This document shows positions 19,618-29,558 of a stretch of 50,854 nt of DNA, in pieces. Position 1 is the stretch's first letter; every line of letters starts with the position of its first letter. The position numbers and the translations under genes are program-made. The notes below the pieces were generated by a model. The model had not been told where the DNA came from and made no database searches. It was given only the letters and a program-made list of their open reading frames with translations. Source of the DNA: Candidatus Dojkabacteria bacterium (GTDB taxonomy: Bacteria > Patescibacteriota > Dojkabacteria > B142 > JAFGFJ01); assembly GCA_016931155.1 (NCBI GenBank), contig JAFGFJ010000004.1:1-50854 (forward strand), given 5' to 3'.

Positions 19618-20352
19618 ATGTCAATTCAGCCTTCCAGCAAAATCATTGAAAGGACAATAAAAAACACAAATTTTGATGATATAGATTCTTTATCGATTAT
19701 TGTTTCCACACAAAACCTGGAACTTCAAAAATATCTTGTTAGCGAACTCACCAGGAAAATAATGGGGGAGGAGAGAAGAAAAGAAAATCCTGACATATTA
19801 AGACTTGAAATATCAGACAGAAATTCAATAGGAATAAATGACATTAAGGGATTGATTGCCAGGTTAAAATACAAACCCTACCAGTCAAAAAGAAAAGTCG
19901 CAATCATTGAAAAAGCAGAAAATATGACATTAGAAGCACAGAATGCTTTCCTGAAAACGCTTGAAGATATACCGGACAGAACTTTCATAATCCTTTCCAC
20001 AGCTAATCACGGAATGCTTTTACCGACAATCCTTTCAAGATGCCGACTTTTCGAAATTAATTCGCAGGAAGAAAAGCAAATTAACTATGATCCTGCTGAA
20101 ATCCTGAAAATGAATCTTTATGAAAGATTTGAGCTAGCTGAAAAAATCTCAAGAATAAAGGAGCCCGGTGAGAAAAGGTCCGAAGTAAATAATCTACTAA
20201 GAAGTTTCATCGAATTCTATAGAGATGATTTAAAAAACAGACCTGAAAATAAAAAAGTCCTGGAGCTGCTCAGTTACACAATGAATGCAATAAACGAAAA
20301 CGTAAATGTGAGGCTTGTTCTTGAAAATTTAATGCTGAATCTGAATGAATAA
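19618..20352 (+). CDS. holB: DNA polymerase III delta'-like (clamp loader) subunit
   Basis: KVAIIEKAENMTLEAQNAFLKTLEDIPDRTFIILSTANHGMLLPTILSRCRLFEI; SRC motif, no canonical P-loop. Confidence 0.8.
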   Translation: MSIQPSSKIIERTIKNTNFDDIDSLSIIVSTQNLELQKYLVSELTRKIMGEERRKENPDILRLEISDRNSIGINDIKGLIARLKYKPYQSKRKVAIIEKAENMTLEAQNAFLKTLEDIPDRTFIILSTANHGMLLPTILSRCRLFEINSQEEKQINYDPAEILKMNLYERFELAEKISRIKEPGEKRSEVNNLLRSFIEFYRDDLKNRPENKKVLELLSYTMNAINENVNVRLVLENLMLNLNE

Positions 20353-20538
20353 TTCTCCGGCAGATGATCATCTCTTTTCTCCAAATACTCAAACAGTTTT
20401 AATGACAACTGAGACTCACTTCAGAGAAATTTTCAAGACATATTTGATCTATTAATCCATTGGAAATGATTCCCCTTTTATTATTTGCCAAGTTGCTCTA
20501 AATATAGGAAAATATTTATACTTCAGACAAATCAAAAA

Positions 20539-21057
20539 ATGAACAAGTCTCAATTCAATAGAACTATTTATCTAATTTATCTCTGGGGAACCGTGTTCCT
20601 TTGGATGGGATTTATCTGGTGGCTTTCTTCAATTCCAAGACTCAGTCTGACTGGAAACGACACAGAACCATTGCTTCGAGCGGGTGGACAACTCCTGGCT
20701 TTTGGCTTTCTATTTCTTTTAATCTACCGTGCACTTCTTACTTCGTTCAAATTTAGAGTAGAGAGACTTGCATTCTGGAGAACAAGAAAAGAAAAATCAG
20801 AGGACACAGAATTTGTATTTATTGTAGAGACACTTCTACTTTTTATTGCAGTTCTCTTGAGCATATTATATGCAATTGTTGACGAATATCATCAGAGCTT
20901 TGTTGATAAATCAATGGCAAGCGCAAGAGACGTACTTCTGGACACAATCGGTATTCTAACGATTGCACTTATTACTTACTCCCTGCCAATAATTGCGGAG
21001 ACAGAAGTTTTTGCAGTCAGGAAACTGTTCAAGAAAAAACAACTTAAAGCAGATTAA
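20539..21057 (+). CDS. VanZ-like membrane protein
   Basis: IWWLSSIPRLSLT...LLAFGFLFLLIYRAL...IVDEYHQSFVDKSMASARDVLLDTIGI; start adjusted to ATG 20539. Confidence 0.75.
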   Translation: MNKSQFNRTIYLIYLWGTVFLWMGFIWWLSSIPRLSLTGNDTEPLLRAGGQLLAFGFLFLLIYRALLTSFKFRVERLAFWRTRKEKSEDTEFVFIVETLLLFIAVLLSILYAIVDEYHQSFVDKSMASARDVLLDTIGILTIALITYSLPIIAETEVFAVRKLFKKKQLKAD

Positions 21058-21064
21058 CTGACTC

Positions 21065-21097
21065 TTTTTTATTTTTTATTTTTTATTTTTTATTTTA
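21065..21097 (+). repeat. Heptameric tandem repeat (TTTTTTA)x4 plus TTTTA
   Basis: Direct reading: tttttta tttttta tttttta tttttta tttta between the VanZ-like stop and the SPFH start. Confidence 0.95.
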
Positions 21098-21102
21098 CTA
21101 AG

Positions 21103-21867
21103 ATGGAGTTTGGATTTTTTCTCACTTGTCTGAGTGTTATTGGCTTTTTATTCTTTTTAATGATAATCGGAAATATAAGGGTCATAAATGAATACGAAAG
21201 AGGGGTTCTTTTTACTTTTGGAAGATTCTCAAAAGTTGTTGGACCTGGACTCACATTTGTAATCCCAATTGCCCAGAGACTTTCCAAAATAGATATAAGA
21301 ACAAAAACTGTTGATCTTGCGGAACAGGAAGCAATAACAAAAGATAATGTATCAACAAAAATCAGTGCAGTTCTGTATTACAAAATTAATGACGCCGCAA
21401 AATCAATAATAATAGTTGAGAGTTCTGCATGGGCAACTTCCCAGCTTGCTGAAACAACAATGAGAACTATTGTTGGAGAATTTTCTTTGGACGAACTACT
21501 GGCTCACAGAAACAAAGTTGCTCAAAAGATTGAGGAAATAGTGGAAAAGACAACTGAAGAGTGGGGAATAGAAATCCAGGGAGTTGAACTGAAAGATGTA
21601 ATCCTCCCCGATACCATGAAGAGAACCATAGCAAAACAGGCTGAGGCGGAAAGAGAAAAGAGAGCTACGATAATAAACTCTGAAGGAGAAGTTATCGCTT
21701 CACAAAATCTTGCCAGAGCAGCAAAAACAATGGCAACAGCACCCGGAGCACTTCATCTCAGAACATTGAACTCAATCAATGACATCTCCTCAGACCAGTC
21801 AAACACTGTAGTATTTGCTGTGCCAATGGAAATACTGAGAGCCCTGGATGGGTTTAAGAAAAAATAG
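21103..21867 (+). CDS. SPFH/Band 7 (stomatin/slipin-like) membrane protein
   Basis: VINEYERGVLFTFGRFSKVVGPGLTFVIPIAQRLSKIDIRTKTVDLAEQEAITKDNVSTKISAVLYYKI...ELKDVILPDTMKRTIAKQAEAEREKRA. Confidence 0.93.
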   Translation: MEFGFFLTCLSVIGFLFFLMIIGNIRVINEYERGVLFTFGRFSKVVGPGLTFVIPIAQRLSKIDIRTKTVDLAEQEAITKDNVSTKISAVLYYKINDAAKSIIIVESSAWATSQLAETTMRTIVGEFSLDELLAHRNKVAQKIEEIVEKTTEEWGIEIQGVELKDVILPDTMKRTIAKQAEAEREKRATIINSEGEVIASQNLARAAKTMATAPGALHLRTLNSINDISSDQSNTVVFAVPMEILRALDGFKKK

Positions 21868-22072
21868 CTGGAGCGACTGGATATGCTTAATACAAAATAG
21901 TTTATGGAAATGACAAGCGAGACGCAAGGTGTTATTTTAGAGCATTTTTAGATCACTATCACCACTTTTGTATCGGGAGATTTTTTGAGGAACTAGTTAA
22001 GTCCTGTTATGGTAAAGATAAAGGGGAAAAAAATAGTTAGTTTTCCGGTGACTACATAGTTCCGATGAAAAA

Positions 22073-22102
22073 TTTACTTTCTTCTAGTTTTTCTGCTACA
22101 AT
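22073..22102 (+). promoter_or_regulatory. Predicted extended -10 promoter for gyrB
   Basis: TTTACT (22073-22078), 18-nt spacer, TACAAT (22097-22102) preceded by TGC (extended -10). Confidence 0.55.
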
Positions 22103-22107
22103 AAACA

Positions 22108-22119
22108 GGTTAATTAACC
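22108..22119. promoter_or_regulatory. Perfect 12-bp palindrome GGTTAATTAACC at the predicted gyrB transcription start
   Basis: Direct reading; lies 5-16 nt downstream of the predicted -10. Confidence 0.6.
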
Positions 22120-22134
22120 GCTTTTATTAAACTT

Positions 22135-22153
22135 TCCCCGTCCGAAACGGGGA
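22135..22153 (+). promoter_or_regulatory. Stable hairpin in the gyrB leader (TCCCCGT-CCGAA-ACGGGGA)
   Basis: 7-bp perfect stem with a 5-nt loop, followed by a T-rich stretch; may be a 5'UTR element or terminator-like. Confidence 0.6.
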
Positions 22154-22185
22154 CTGTATTTTCTTTAAGGATTTTTTCGAGTTAA

Positions 22186-24153
<1,968 letters not shown>

Positions 24154-24163
24154 AATTTTAATA

Positions 24164-26935
24164 ATGGCAGATAATAATACAAAAAAGAATAAGAACCCTG
24201 AGGAAGAAGAAATAAAGAAAAAGAAAATTCAAAATGGGTCAAAGAACGACGAAACAGGCTTAAATAGCGTGAAACAGTCTGTAGTCGAGAAAAACAACGT
24301 TAATGAAAACAAGGAGGAAAACCCGATCGATTTCCCTCTTCAAGGAATCAGAAAGGGTGGAGTAATTGATCAGGATATTTCCGGAATAATGAAACGCTCT
24401 TACATCAACTATGCGATGAGCGTAATAGTAGCTCGTGCTCTTCCAGATGTTAGGGACGGACTCAAGCCTTCACAAAGAAGAATATTAGTCACTATGAAAG
24501 ATCTCAGCCTCGCACCAGGCGGAAGATACCGAAAAAGTGCGAAAATTGCTGGAGATACTTCAGGAAACTACCACCCGCATGGAGAAGCTATTGTCTATCC
24601 TACGATGGTAAAAATGGCACAGGATTTTAATATGCGCTATCCACTGGTGGACGGACAGGGAAACTTCGGTTCAATTGACGGGGACAACGCCGCCGCAATG
24701 AGATACACAGAGGCTCGGATGTCACGCTTGTCATGGGCAATGATGGATGATTTGGATAAAAGTACCGTCGAATATATACTCAACTATGACGGATCAAGAA
24801 AAGAACCCTCGGTACTTCCGGCTGTTGTTCCAAACCTCCTCTTGAATGGTGGTGATGGAATTGCAGTTGGCATGGCAACAAAAATTCCTCCACACAATCT
24901 GACCGAACTCATTGATGCTATTACTGCAATGGTAGAGAAGGGGAATGAGTGGAAAGAAAGCCGAAAAACTGGAGCCAGTAAATATTTTGAAAACATAAGA
25001 ACATTGCAGGATCTGGAGAAATTGCCCGGTGGGAGATTTCCTGAGTTTATTACCACAATAGAGGTAGATGAACTTATGAGATTTATTCCAGGACCTGATT
25101 TTCCTACTGGTGCTCAGATTTATGACGCAAAGGAAATTGCAATGGCATACGCAACAGGTAGAGGAAGAATTTTGATTCGTGCTGTGGCAGAAATTGAGGA
25201 GGGAAAAGGAGGAAAATTCCAGATTATTATTACTCAAATTCCTTATCAAGTAAACAAAGCAAGACTTGTTGCCAAAATGGCAGAGCTTGTCAGAGCGAAA
25301 AAAATAGAGGGTATTGCAGACATTCGGGACGAATCTAACAGAGAAGGTATAAGAATAGCCGTTGAAGTAAAAAGAGATGGAAAACCAAAAACAATCCTTA
25401 ATAAGCTATATAAGTATACTGAGATGCAGAAGGCATTCAATGCCAATATGCTGGCTCTTGTAAACGGAGAACCGAAGGTCTTGAACCTCAAGAGAATACT
25501 GGAGCTTTTCATTACGTTCAGGCAGGAGATATCAATTAGGAGGGCCGAATTTGATCTTGCCAGATCAAGAGAACGGGAACATATCCTTGAGGGATTAATG
25601 ATCGCCCTTGATCATCTGGATGAGGTAATAAGGACTATCAGAGAGTCAAAAGACGCTGATATGGCGAAAGCAAACTTAATGAAGAAGTTCAAGCTCAGTG
25701 AAATCCAGTCACAGGCAATACTCGACATGCAACTCAGAAGGCTTGCAGCATTGGAAAGAAAGAAGATCCAGGACGAATACAAACAAATAAAACTTCATAT
25801 CAATGAACTACTCGAGCTTCTTTCAAGTCCTGAGAAGATCCTGCAACTCATTAACGATGAGTTGCAAATAGTAAAAGAAAAATATGGGGACAAAAGAAGA
25901 ACAAAAGTCTTTAAGGGAGGAGTAGACGAGTTTAGTGAAGAAGACCTGGTTGCAAAGGAAGATGTGATTGTTACGGTTAGTGAGCAAGGCTACATAAAAA
26001 GGATCAAAGATATTACCTACAAAATACAAAGAAGGGGAGGAAAAGGAGTAAGGGGTATGGAAACCAAGGAAGATGATGCAGTCAGCCATATTTTCAGCTG
26101 TAGCACACACGATGATATCTTATTTTTCACAAATAGAGGTAAAGTCTACCAAAAGAAGGTATACGAAATACCAGAGTTTGGAAGGACAGCTAAAGGACAA
26201 CCTGTTATTAACCTCATAAACATAGAACAGGGAGAGCTGGTTACAAGCATACTTACAAAAACCAAAGAGGGGGTACTGGGAGAAGACGTGAAACAAGAGC
26301 AGGAGATGGAATCTGAGCAATCGGGAAAGAAGTATAAACACCTGTTTATGGCAACAAGAAAAGGCACAGTGAAAAAGACAGGTCTTGCCGATTTCGAAAA
26401 CATAAAAAATAACGGTCTTATAGCCATAAAACTCGATCAAGACGATGAGCTTGCCTGGGTCAAGCCAACAACAGGAAATTGTGAAATTCTTCTGATAACC
26501 AAAAACGCCAAGTCAATCCACTTCCATGAAAAAGATGTCCGACCGACTGGAAGAGCTACAATGGGAGTTAAAGGGATAAATATGAAAACAAAAGGAGATG
26601 AGGTAATTGCAATGGATGTAATTCGGAAAAAAGAAGACTTTATGCTTACAATATCGGAGAACGGCTTCGGAAAAATAACAAAACTGGAGCAGTTTCCACT
26701 ACAAAGAAGAGGTGGTGGTGGTGTTTTTGCTGCAAGAACAAACGATAAAACAGGAACCCTTGCTTCCGCAAGAATTTTAGATCACCCTGATCTTGAACTT
26801 CTAATAGTCAGCCAACACGGGCAAGTGGTTAGAATCCCGACAGTGCAGCTTCCGGAGAGAAGCAGACAAACAGCCGGAGTAATTTTGATGAAACTCAACA
26901 AAGGAGACAAGGTTGCAGCTATTGCTATTATATAG
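24164..26935 (+). CDS. gyrA: DNA gyrase subunit A
   Basis: RSYINYAMSVIVARALPDVRDGLKPSQRRIL, AAMRYTEARMS, GyrA-box QRRGGKG; low-complexity N-terminal extension of about 65 residues. Confidence 0.98.
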   Translation: MADNNTKKNKNPEEEEIKKKKIQNGSKNDETGLNSVKQSVVEKNNVNENKEENPIDFPLQGIRKGGVIDQDISGIMKRSYINYAMSVIVARALPDVRDGLKPSQRRILVTMKDLSLAPGGRYRKSAKIAGDTSGNYHPHGEAIVYPTMVKMAQDFNMRYPLVDGQGNFGSIDGDNAAAMRYTEARMSRLSWAMMDDLDKSTVEYILNYDGSRKEPSVLPAVVPNLLLNGGDGIAVGMATKIPPHNLTELIDAITAMVEKGNEWKESRKTGASKYFENIRTLQDLEKLPGGRFPEFITTIEVDELMRFIPGPDFPTGAQIYDAKEIAMAYATGRGRILIRAVAEIEEGKGGKFQIIITQIPYQVNKARLVAKMAELVRAKKIEGIADIRDESNREGIRIAVEVKRDGKPKTILNKLYKYTEMQKAFNANMLALVNGEPKVLNLKRILELFITFRQEISIRRAEFDLARSREREHILEGLMIALDHLDEVIRTIRESKDADMAKANLMKKFKLSEIQSQAILDMQLRRLAALERKKIQDEYKQIKLHINELLELLSSPEKILQLINDELQIVKEKYGDKRRTKVFKGGVDEFSEEDLVAKEDVIVTVSEQGYIKRIKDITYKIQRRGGKGVRGMETKEDDAVSHIFSCSTHDDILFFTNRGKVYQKKVYEIPEFGRTAKGQPVINLINIEQGELVTSILTKTKEGVLGEDVKQEQEMESEQSGKKYKHLFMATRKGTVKKTGLADFENIKNNGLIAIKLDQDDELAWVKPTTGNCEILLITKNAKSIHFHEKDVRPTGRATMGVKGINMKTKGDEVIAMDVIRKKEDFMLTISENGFGKITKLEQFPLQRRGGGGVFAARTNDKTGTLASARILDHPDLELLIVSQHGQVVRIPTVQLPERSRQTAGVILMKLNKGDKVAAIAII

Positions 26936-26955
26936 CAGGTTTTTCCCCAAAATTA

Positions 26956-26984
26956 TTGACAGTTTCGAAAATTAAAGCTAACAT
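26956..26984 (+). promoter_or_regulatory. Predicted promoter of the GreA-like leader or small RNA
   Basis: Perfect TTGACA (26956-26961), 17-nt spacer, TAACAT (26979-26984). Confidence 0.55.
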
Positions 26985-27154
26985 CTCCAGAGTGTATTTC
27001 GTTGGCAACTACATAGAGTATATTTCATAAATATAAAGGCAAATATGTAACGTTGCAAAATAGAGGTCGTTTTAGTGGGTACAAACCTGCAATGATAATG
27101 AGTAAATATTCTAAGAAAATTGTTGATATTGTAGCAGTATTAATTGATTCTGCG

Positions 27155-27221
27155 TAGGGAGGTTATAAATTGTCTATTTGATCCGCCTCCCTAAGCAAAG
27201 TGAACAGGGAGGTTTTTTTTA
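27155..27221 (+). terminator. Intrinsic terminator with a mutually exclusive upstream antiterminator segment
   Basis: TAGGGAGG (27155-27162), CCTCCCTA (27186-27193), AGGGAGG (27206-27212), then T8. The middle arm can pair with either flank. Confidence 0.7.
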
Positions 27222-27240
27222 TTTTTTATGATAATGTGTT

Positions 27241-27669
27241 ATGTCAAATCTAAGAGACGAGTTAAAGAGCAAGCTGGATGAATTGAAAATAGAGCTTCAG
27301 TCAATCACAAATGATATTGATATTTCGAGAAGGGAGGATCAGGAAGAAGACGTAGCCGTAACTCGAGATCTTTTGGATCAAAAAACTATGCTTATTCAGC
27401 AGATCGCTGACATTGAGGATGACCTGGATACATATAGGGAGAACAACACCACAAGTATAGTTGATATGGGAAATGCGGTATCTCTAGAGATAGGAGGTTT
27501 AACGAAAGAGATTACTATTGTTCCTTCGGCTCAAGCTGATCCCAGCCGTGGCTATATTTCCTCAGGCTCACCACTTGGCATAGCACTTGTTGGAAAGAAA
27601 AAAGGAGAAACTATATTATTGGAAACACCAGCTGGTAGACAGTTCTACCAGATAGTGGAAATAAAATAG
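27241..27669 (+). CDS. GreA/GreB-family transcription elongation factor
   Basis: N-terminal coiled coil, C-terminal MGNAVSLEIGGLTKEITIVPSAQADPSRGYISSGSPLGIALVGKKKGETILLETPAGRQFYQIVEI. Confidence 0.88.
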   Translation: MSNLRDELKSKLDELKIELQSITNDIDISRREDQEEDVAVTRDLLDQKTMLIQQIADIEDDLDTYRENNTTSIVDMGNAVSLEIGGLTKEITIVPSAQADPSRGYISSGSPLGIALVGKKKGETILLETPAGRQFYQIVEIK

Positions 27670-27760
27670 GGTAGAGAAGAGCAGCCAAATATTAGAGCTG
27701 TCTTTCTATTTTAGTTTACAATACCCCACCCTCTTGATTTAGTGAATTACCTTCTTAAAT

Positions 27761-28819
27761 TCAATCTTCTTTAAGTGGATGGTACTTTTGATGAGTATCC
27801 TCTGCAAACTTATCACTAGCGTGTACATAGCGAGTTGTAGTTTGGAGGGATTCATGTCCTAATAAATGCTGAATTGCAGCCGGACTTGCCCCTTGTTCCG
27901 CAAGATATGTAGCAAATCCGTGTCTCAAACTGTGAGCACTGGTGGGAGCAATTATCCCAAGCCTTTTCCTGTATTCAACTATTTTGGCTTGAAGATAATT
28001 TGTAGATACTCTTACCTTATATAAATCTTCCTGAGCTTTGGCTCTTCTTCCTCCTCTATAAGGAATAAAAAGAGCCGGGTATTGGTCATCACGTATACCC
28101 AAATACCTTCCCAGATAAGTCTTTGCACGAGGAGTTAAATAAACAAACCTCTGTTTTTTTCCTTTCCCCAATATAAATATCTTGGCATCTTTTATTTCTT
28201 CAGACTCTCCCTTCAAGTTGATATGTTCGCGATTTAGATTAGTAAGTTCAGAAATCCTCATACCTGTCGAAAACAAAACCTCTAGCATCGCACGATTTCT
28301 AAATCTTACTTTTTTCTTTTTCTCATATTCCTCAGGAGCTTCAATAAGTTTAATAAGTTCATTCAGCTCAGCAACCTGTGAAATCTTCCTTTCAGTTTTT
28401 ATTAGTTTCACCGCCTCAGGAGGAACCGGTACTTTGTGATCAAAATTTATCAAATATGTTAAAAATGATCTTAGCGATGATAAAATCCGATTAATTGAAC
28501 GACTATCCAGTGCACCAACTTTACCAGAATTAGTTTTAGGGGCAACAGGGCTCGATAACCTCGAATCGCCTTGACCATTGGTAGTTTCCAGCCCCTTGTA
28601 TTCTTTCAGAATAATTAAATGCCTGCCTTGTCTTAAGAATCCTTTAAATTGACTTATGATATTTTTATCTACTTGTTCAAACTCAATTCCTTCTGAGTTC
28701 AAAAAGGCTTCGAGCAAGGTTAGATCTCTTTCATAGTTTTCAATTGTTTCCTTGCTGTAATTATTATTAAGGAGATCAAGTAGAAATTCATCCTTATATG
28801 GCAGTTGTACTTTTCCCAT
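27761..28819 (-). CDS. Tyrosine recombinase, XerC/XerD/XerA-like
   Basis: Catalytic motifs: R in LFSTGMRISELTNL, HSLRHGFATYLAEQG, LLGHESLQTTTRYVHAS; start taken as MGKVQLPYKDEFL (28819). Confidence 0.92.
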   Translation of the reverse strand: MGKVQLPYKDEFLLDLLNNNYSKETIENYERDLTLLEAFLNSEGIEFEQVDKNIISQFKGFLRQGRHLIILKEYKGLETTNGQGDSRLSSPVAPKTNSGKVGALDSRSINRILSSLRSFLTYLINFDHKVPVPPEAVKLIKTERKISQVAELNELIKLIEAPEEYEKKKKVRFRNRAMLEVLFSTGMRISELTNLNREHINLKGESEEIKDAKIFILGKGKKQRFVYLTPRAKTYLGRYLGIRDDQYPALFIPYRGGRRAKAQEDLYKVRVSTNYLQAKIVEYRKRLGIIAPTSAHSLRHGFATYLAEQGASPAAIQHLLGHESLQTTTRYVHASDKFAEDTHQKYHPLKED

Positions 28820-28995
28820 AATCAAAACTAATAATATTTCTAATAGATATTCTCTCACAAATAACATTTACTTACTTCATATAGCATAATTCATTATTAA
28901 ACAAGGATTCAAGCACACTCAACATTTCTGTTATACGCTGCCTTTATAAGAAGCTCAAACAATACTTTAATAAATACAAACCTACAGAAGACCAA

Positions 28996-29067
28996 AAGCC
29001 CCAGAACCTTTGCTACACAGTTGTTTTAATCGGGGTAGGGGCTTAAAAGCCTCCCCAGCAAGGCTTT
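28996..29067 (-). promoter_or_regulatory. Predicted structured leader (alternative hairpins) upstream of the recombinase gene
   Basis: On the minus strand: AAAGCCT/AGGCTTT, AGGCTT/AAGCC and AAGCCCC/GGGGCTT are overlapping, mutually exclusive pairings. Confidence 0.45.
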
Positions 29068-29094
29068 CCAGTGTTTTACTGAGTGACATTACAT

Positions 29095-29100
29095 ATTATA
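29095..29100 (-). promoter_or_regulatory. Consensus -10 element TATAAT for a minus-strand transcript toward the recombinase
   Basis: Exact TATAAT on the minus strand; a -35 is only weakly supported. Confidence 0.4.
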
Positions 29101-29243
29101 GGGTAGATAAGAGTAAGGGCTAATATAAGTAAATAAATTGAAATTACAACAATCCTGTAAACAAATAGCTGAATAACAAAGGTAAATACAAGCAAAACAA
29201 TAACAATGAGAATTTCCCCCCTCTCTTCCTTCCCGTCCTCATT

Positions 29244-29271
29244 ACTGAGTATAAGGGTGATTATACACAGT
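29244..29271. other. Candidate dif site (Xer recombination target), 11-6-11 inverted repeat
   Basis: ACTGAGTATAA-GGGTGA-TTATACACAGT: 10 of 11 arm positions complementary, 6-nt centre, inner ATAA/TTAT as in E. coli dif. Confidence 0.6.
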
Positions 29272-29425
29272 TTCTTTTCACTTTACAATAGACATAAATG
29301 GCAAAAAAGAGTGGTATTAGGGCTTTATGACATTTTTGAGTAATTCTTTCTACCTTTTCTAATACCTTTCTCATAAAACATGCTATCTTCTGATTCATTC
29401 TTTGCATTTATTCCTATATTATTAT

Positions 29426-29459
29426 TAACCTATAGTTATCCACAAAAAACTATAGGTTA
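29426..29459. other. Perfect 12-bp inverted repeat enclosing a consensus DnaA box
   Basis: TAACCTATAGTT-ATCCACAAAA-AACTATAGGTTA; TTATCCACA at 29436-29444. Confidence 0.65.
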
Positions 29460-29558
29460 TATCATTCTTATATATGAAGTTGATCAACATTTTTTACCAA
29501 CTCCCCTACCCCATACCCATACTTCATAACCAGATAAAAAACTGACTGAAATATTTCT

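Noticed and set aside
27761-28819. Recombinase as a phage or integron integrase
   Set aside because: No phage genes, attC-like repeats or cassette array nearby; Xer-like length and motifs plus the dif-like site favour a chromosomal resolution role.
28990-29100. SRP RNA, RNase P RNA or tmRNA in the xer upstream gap
   Set aside because: None of the conserved motifs of those RNAs was found; only alternative hairpins are supported.
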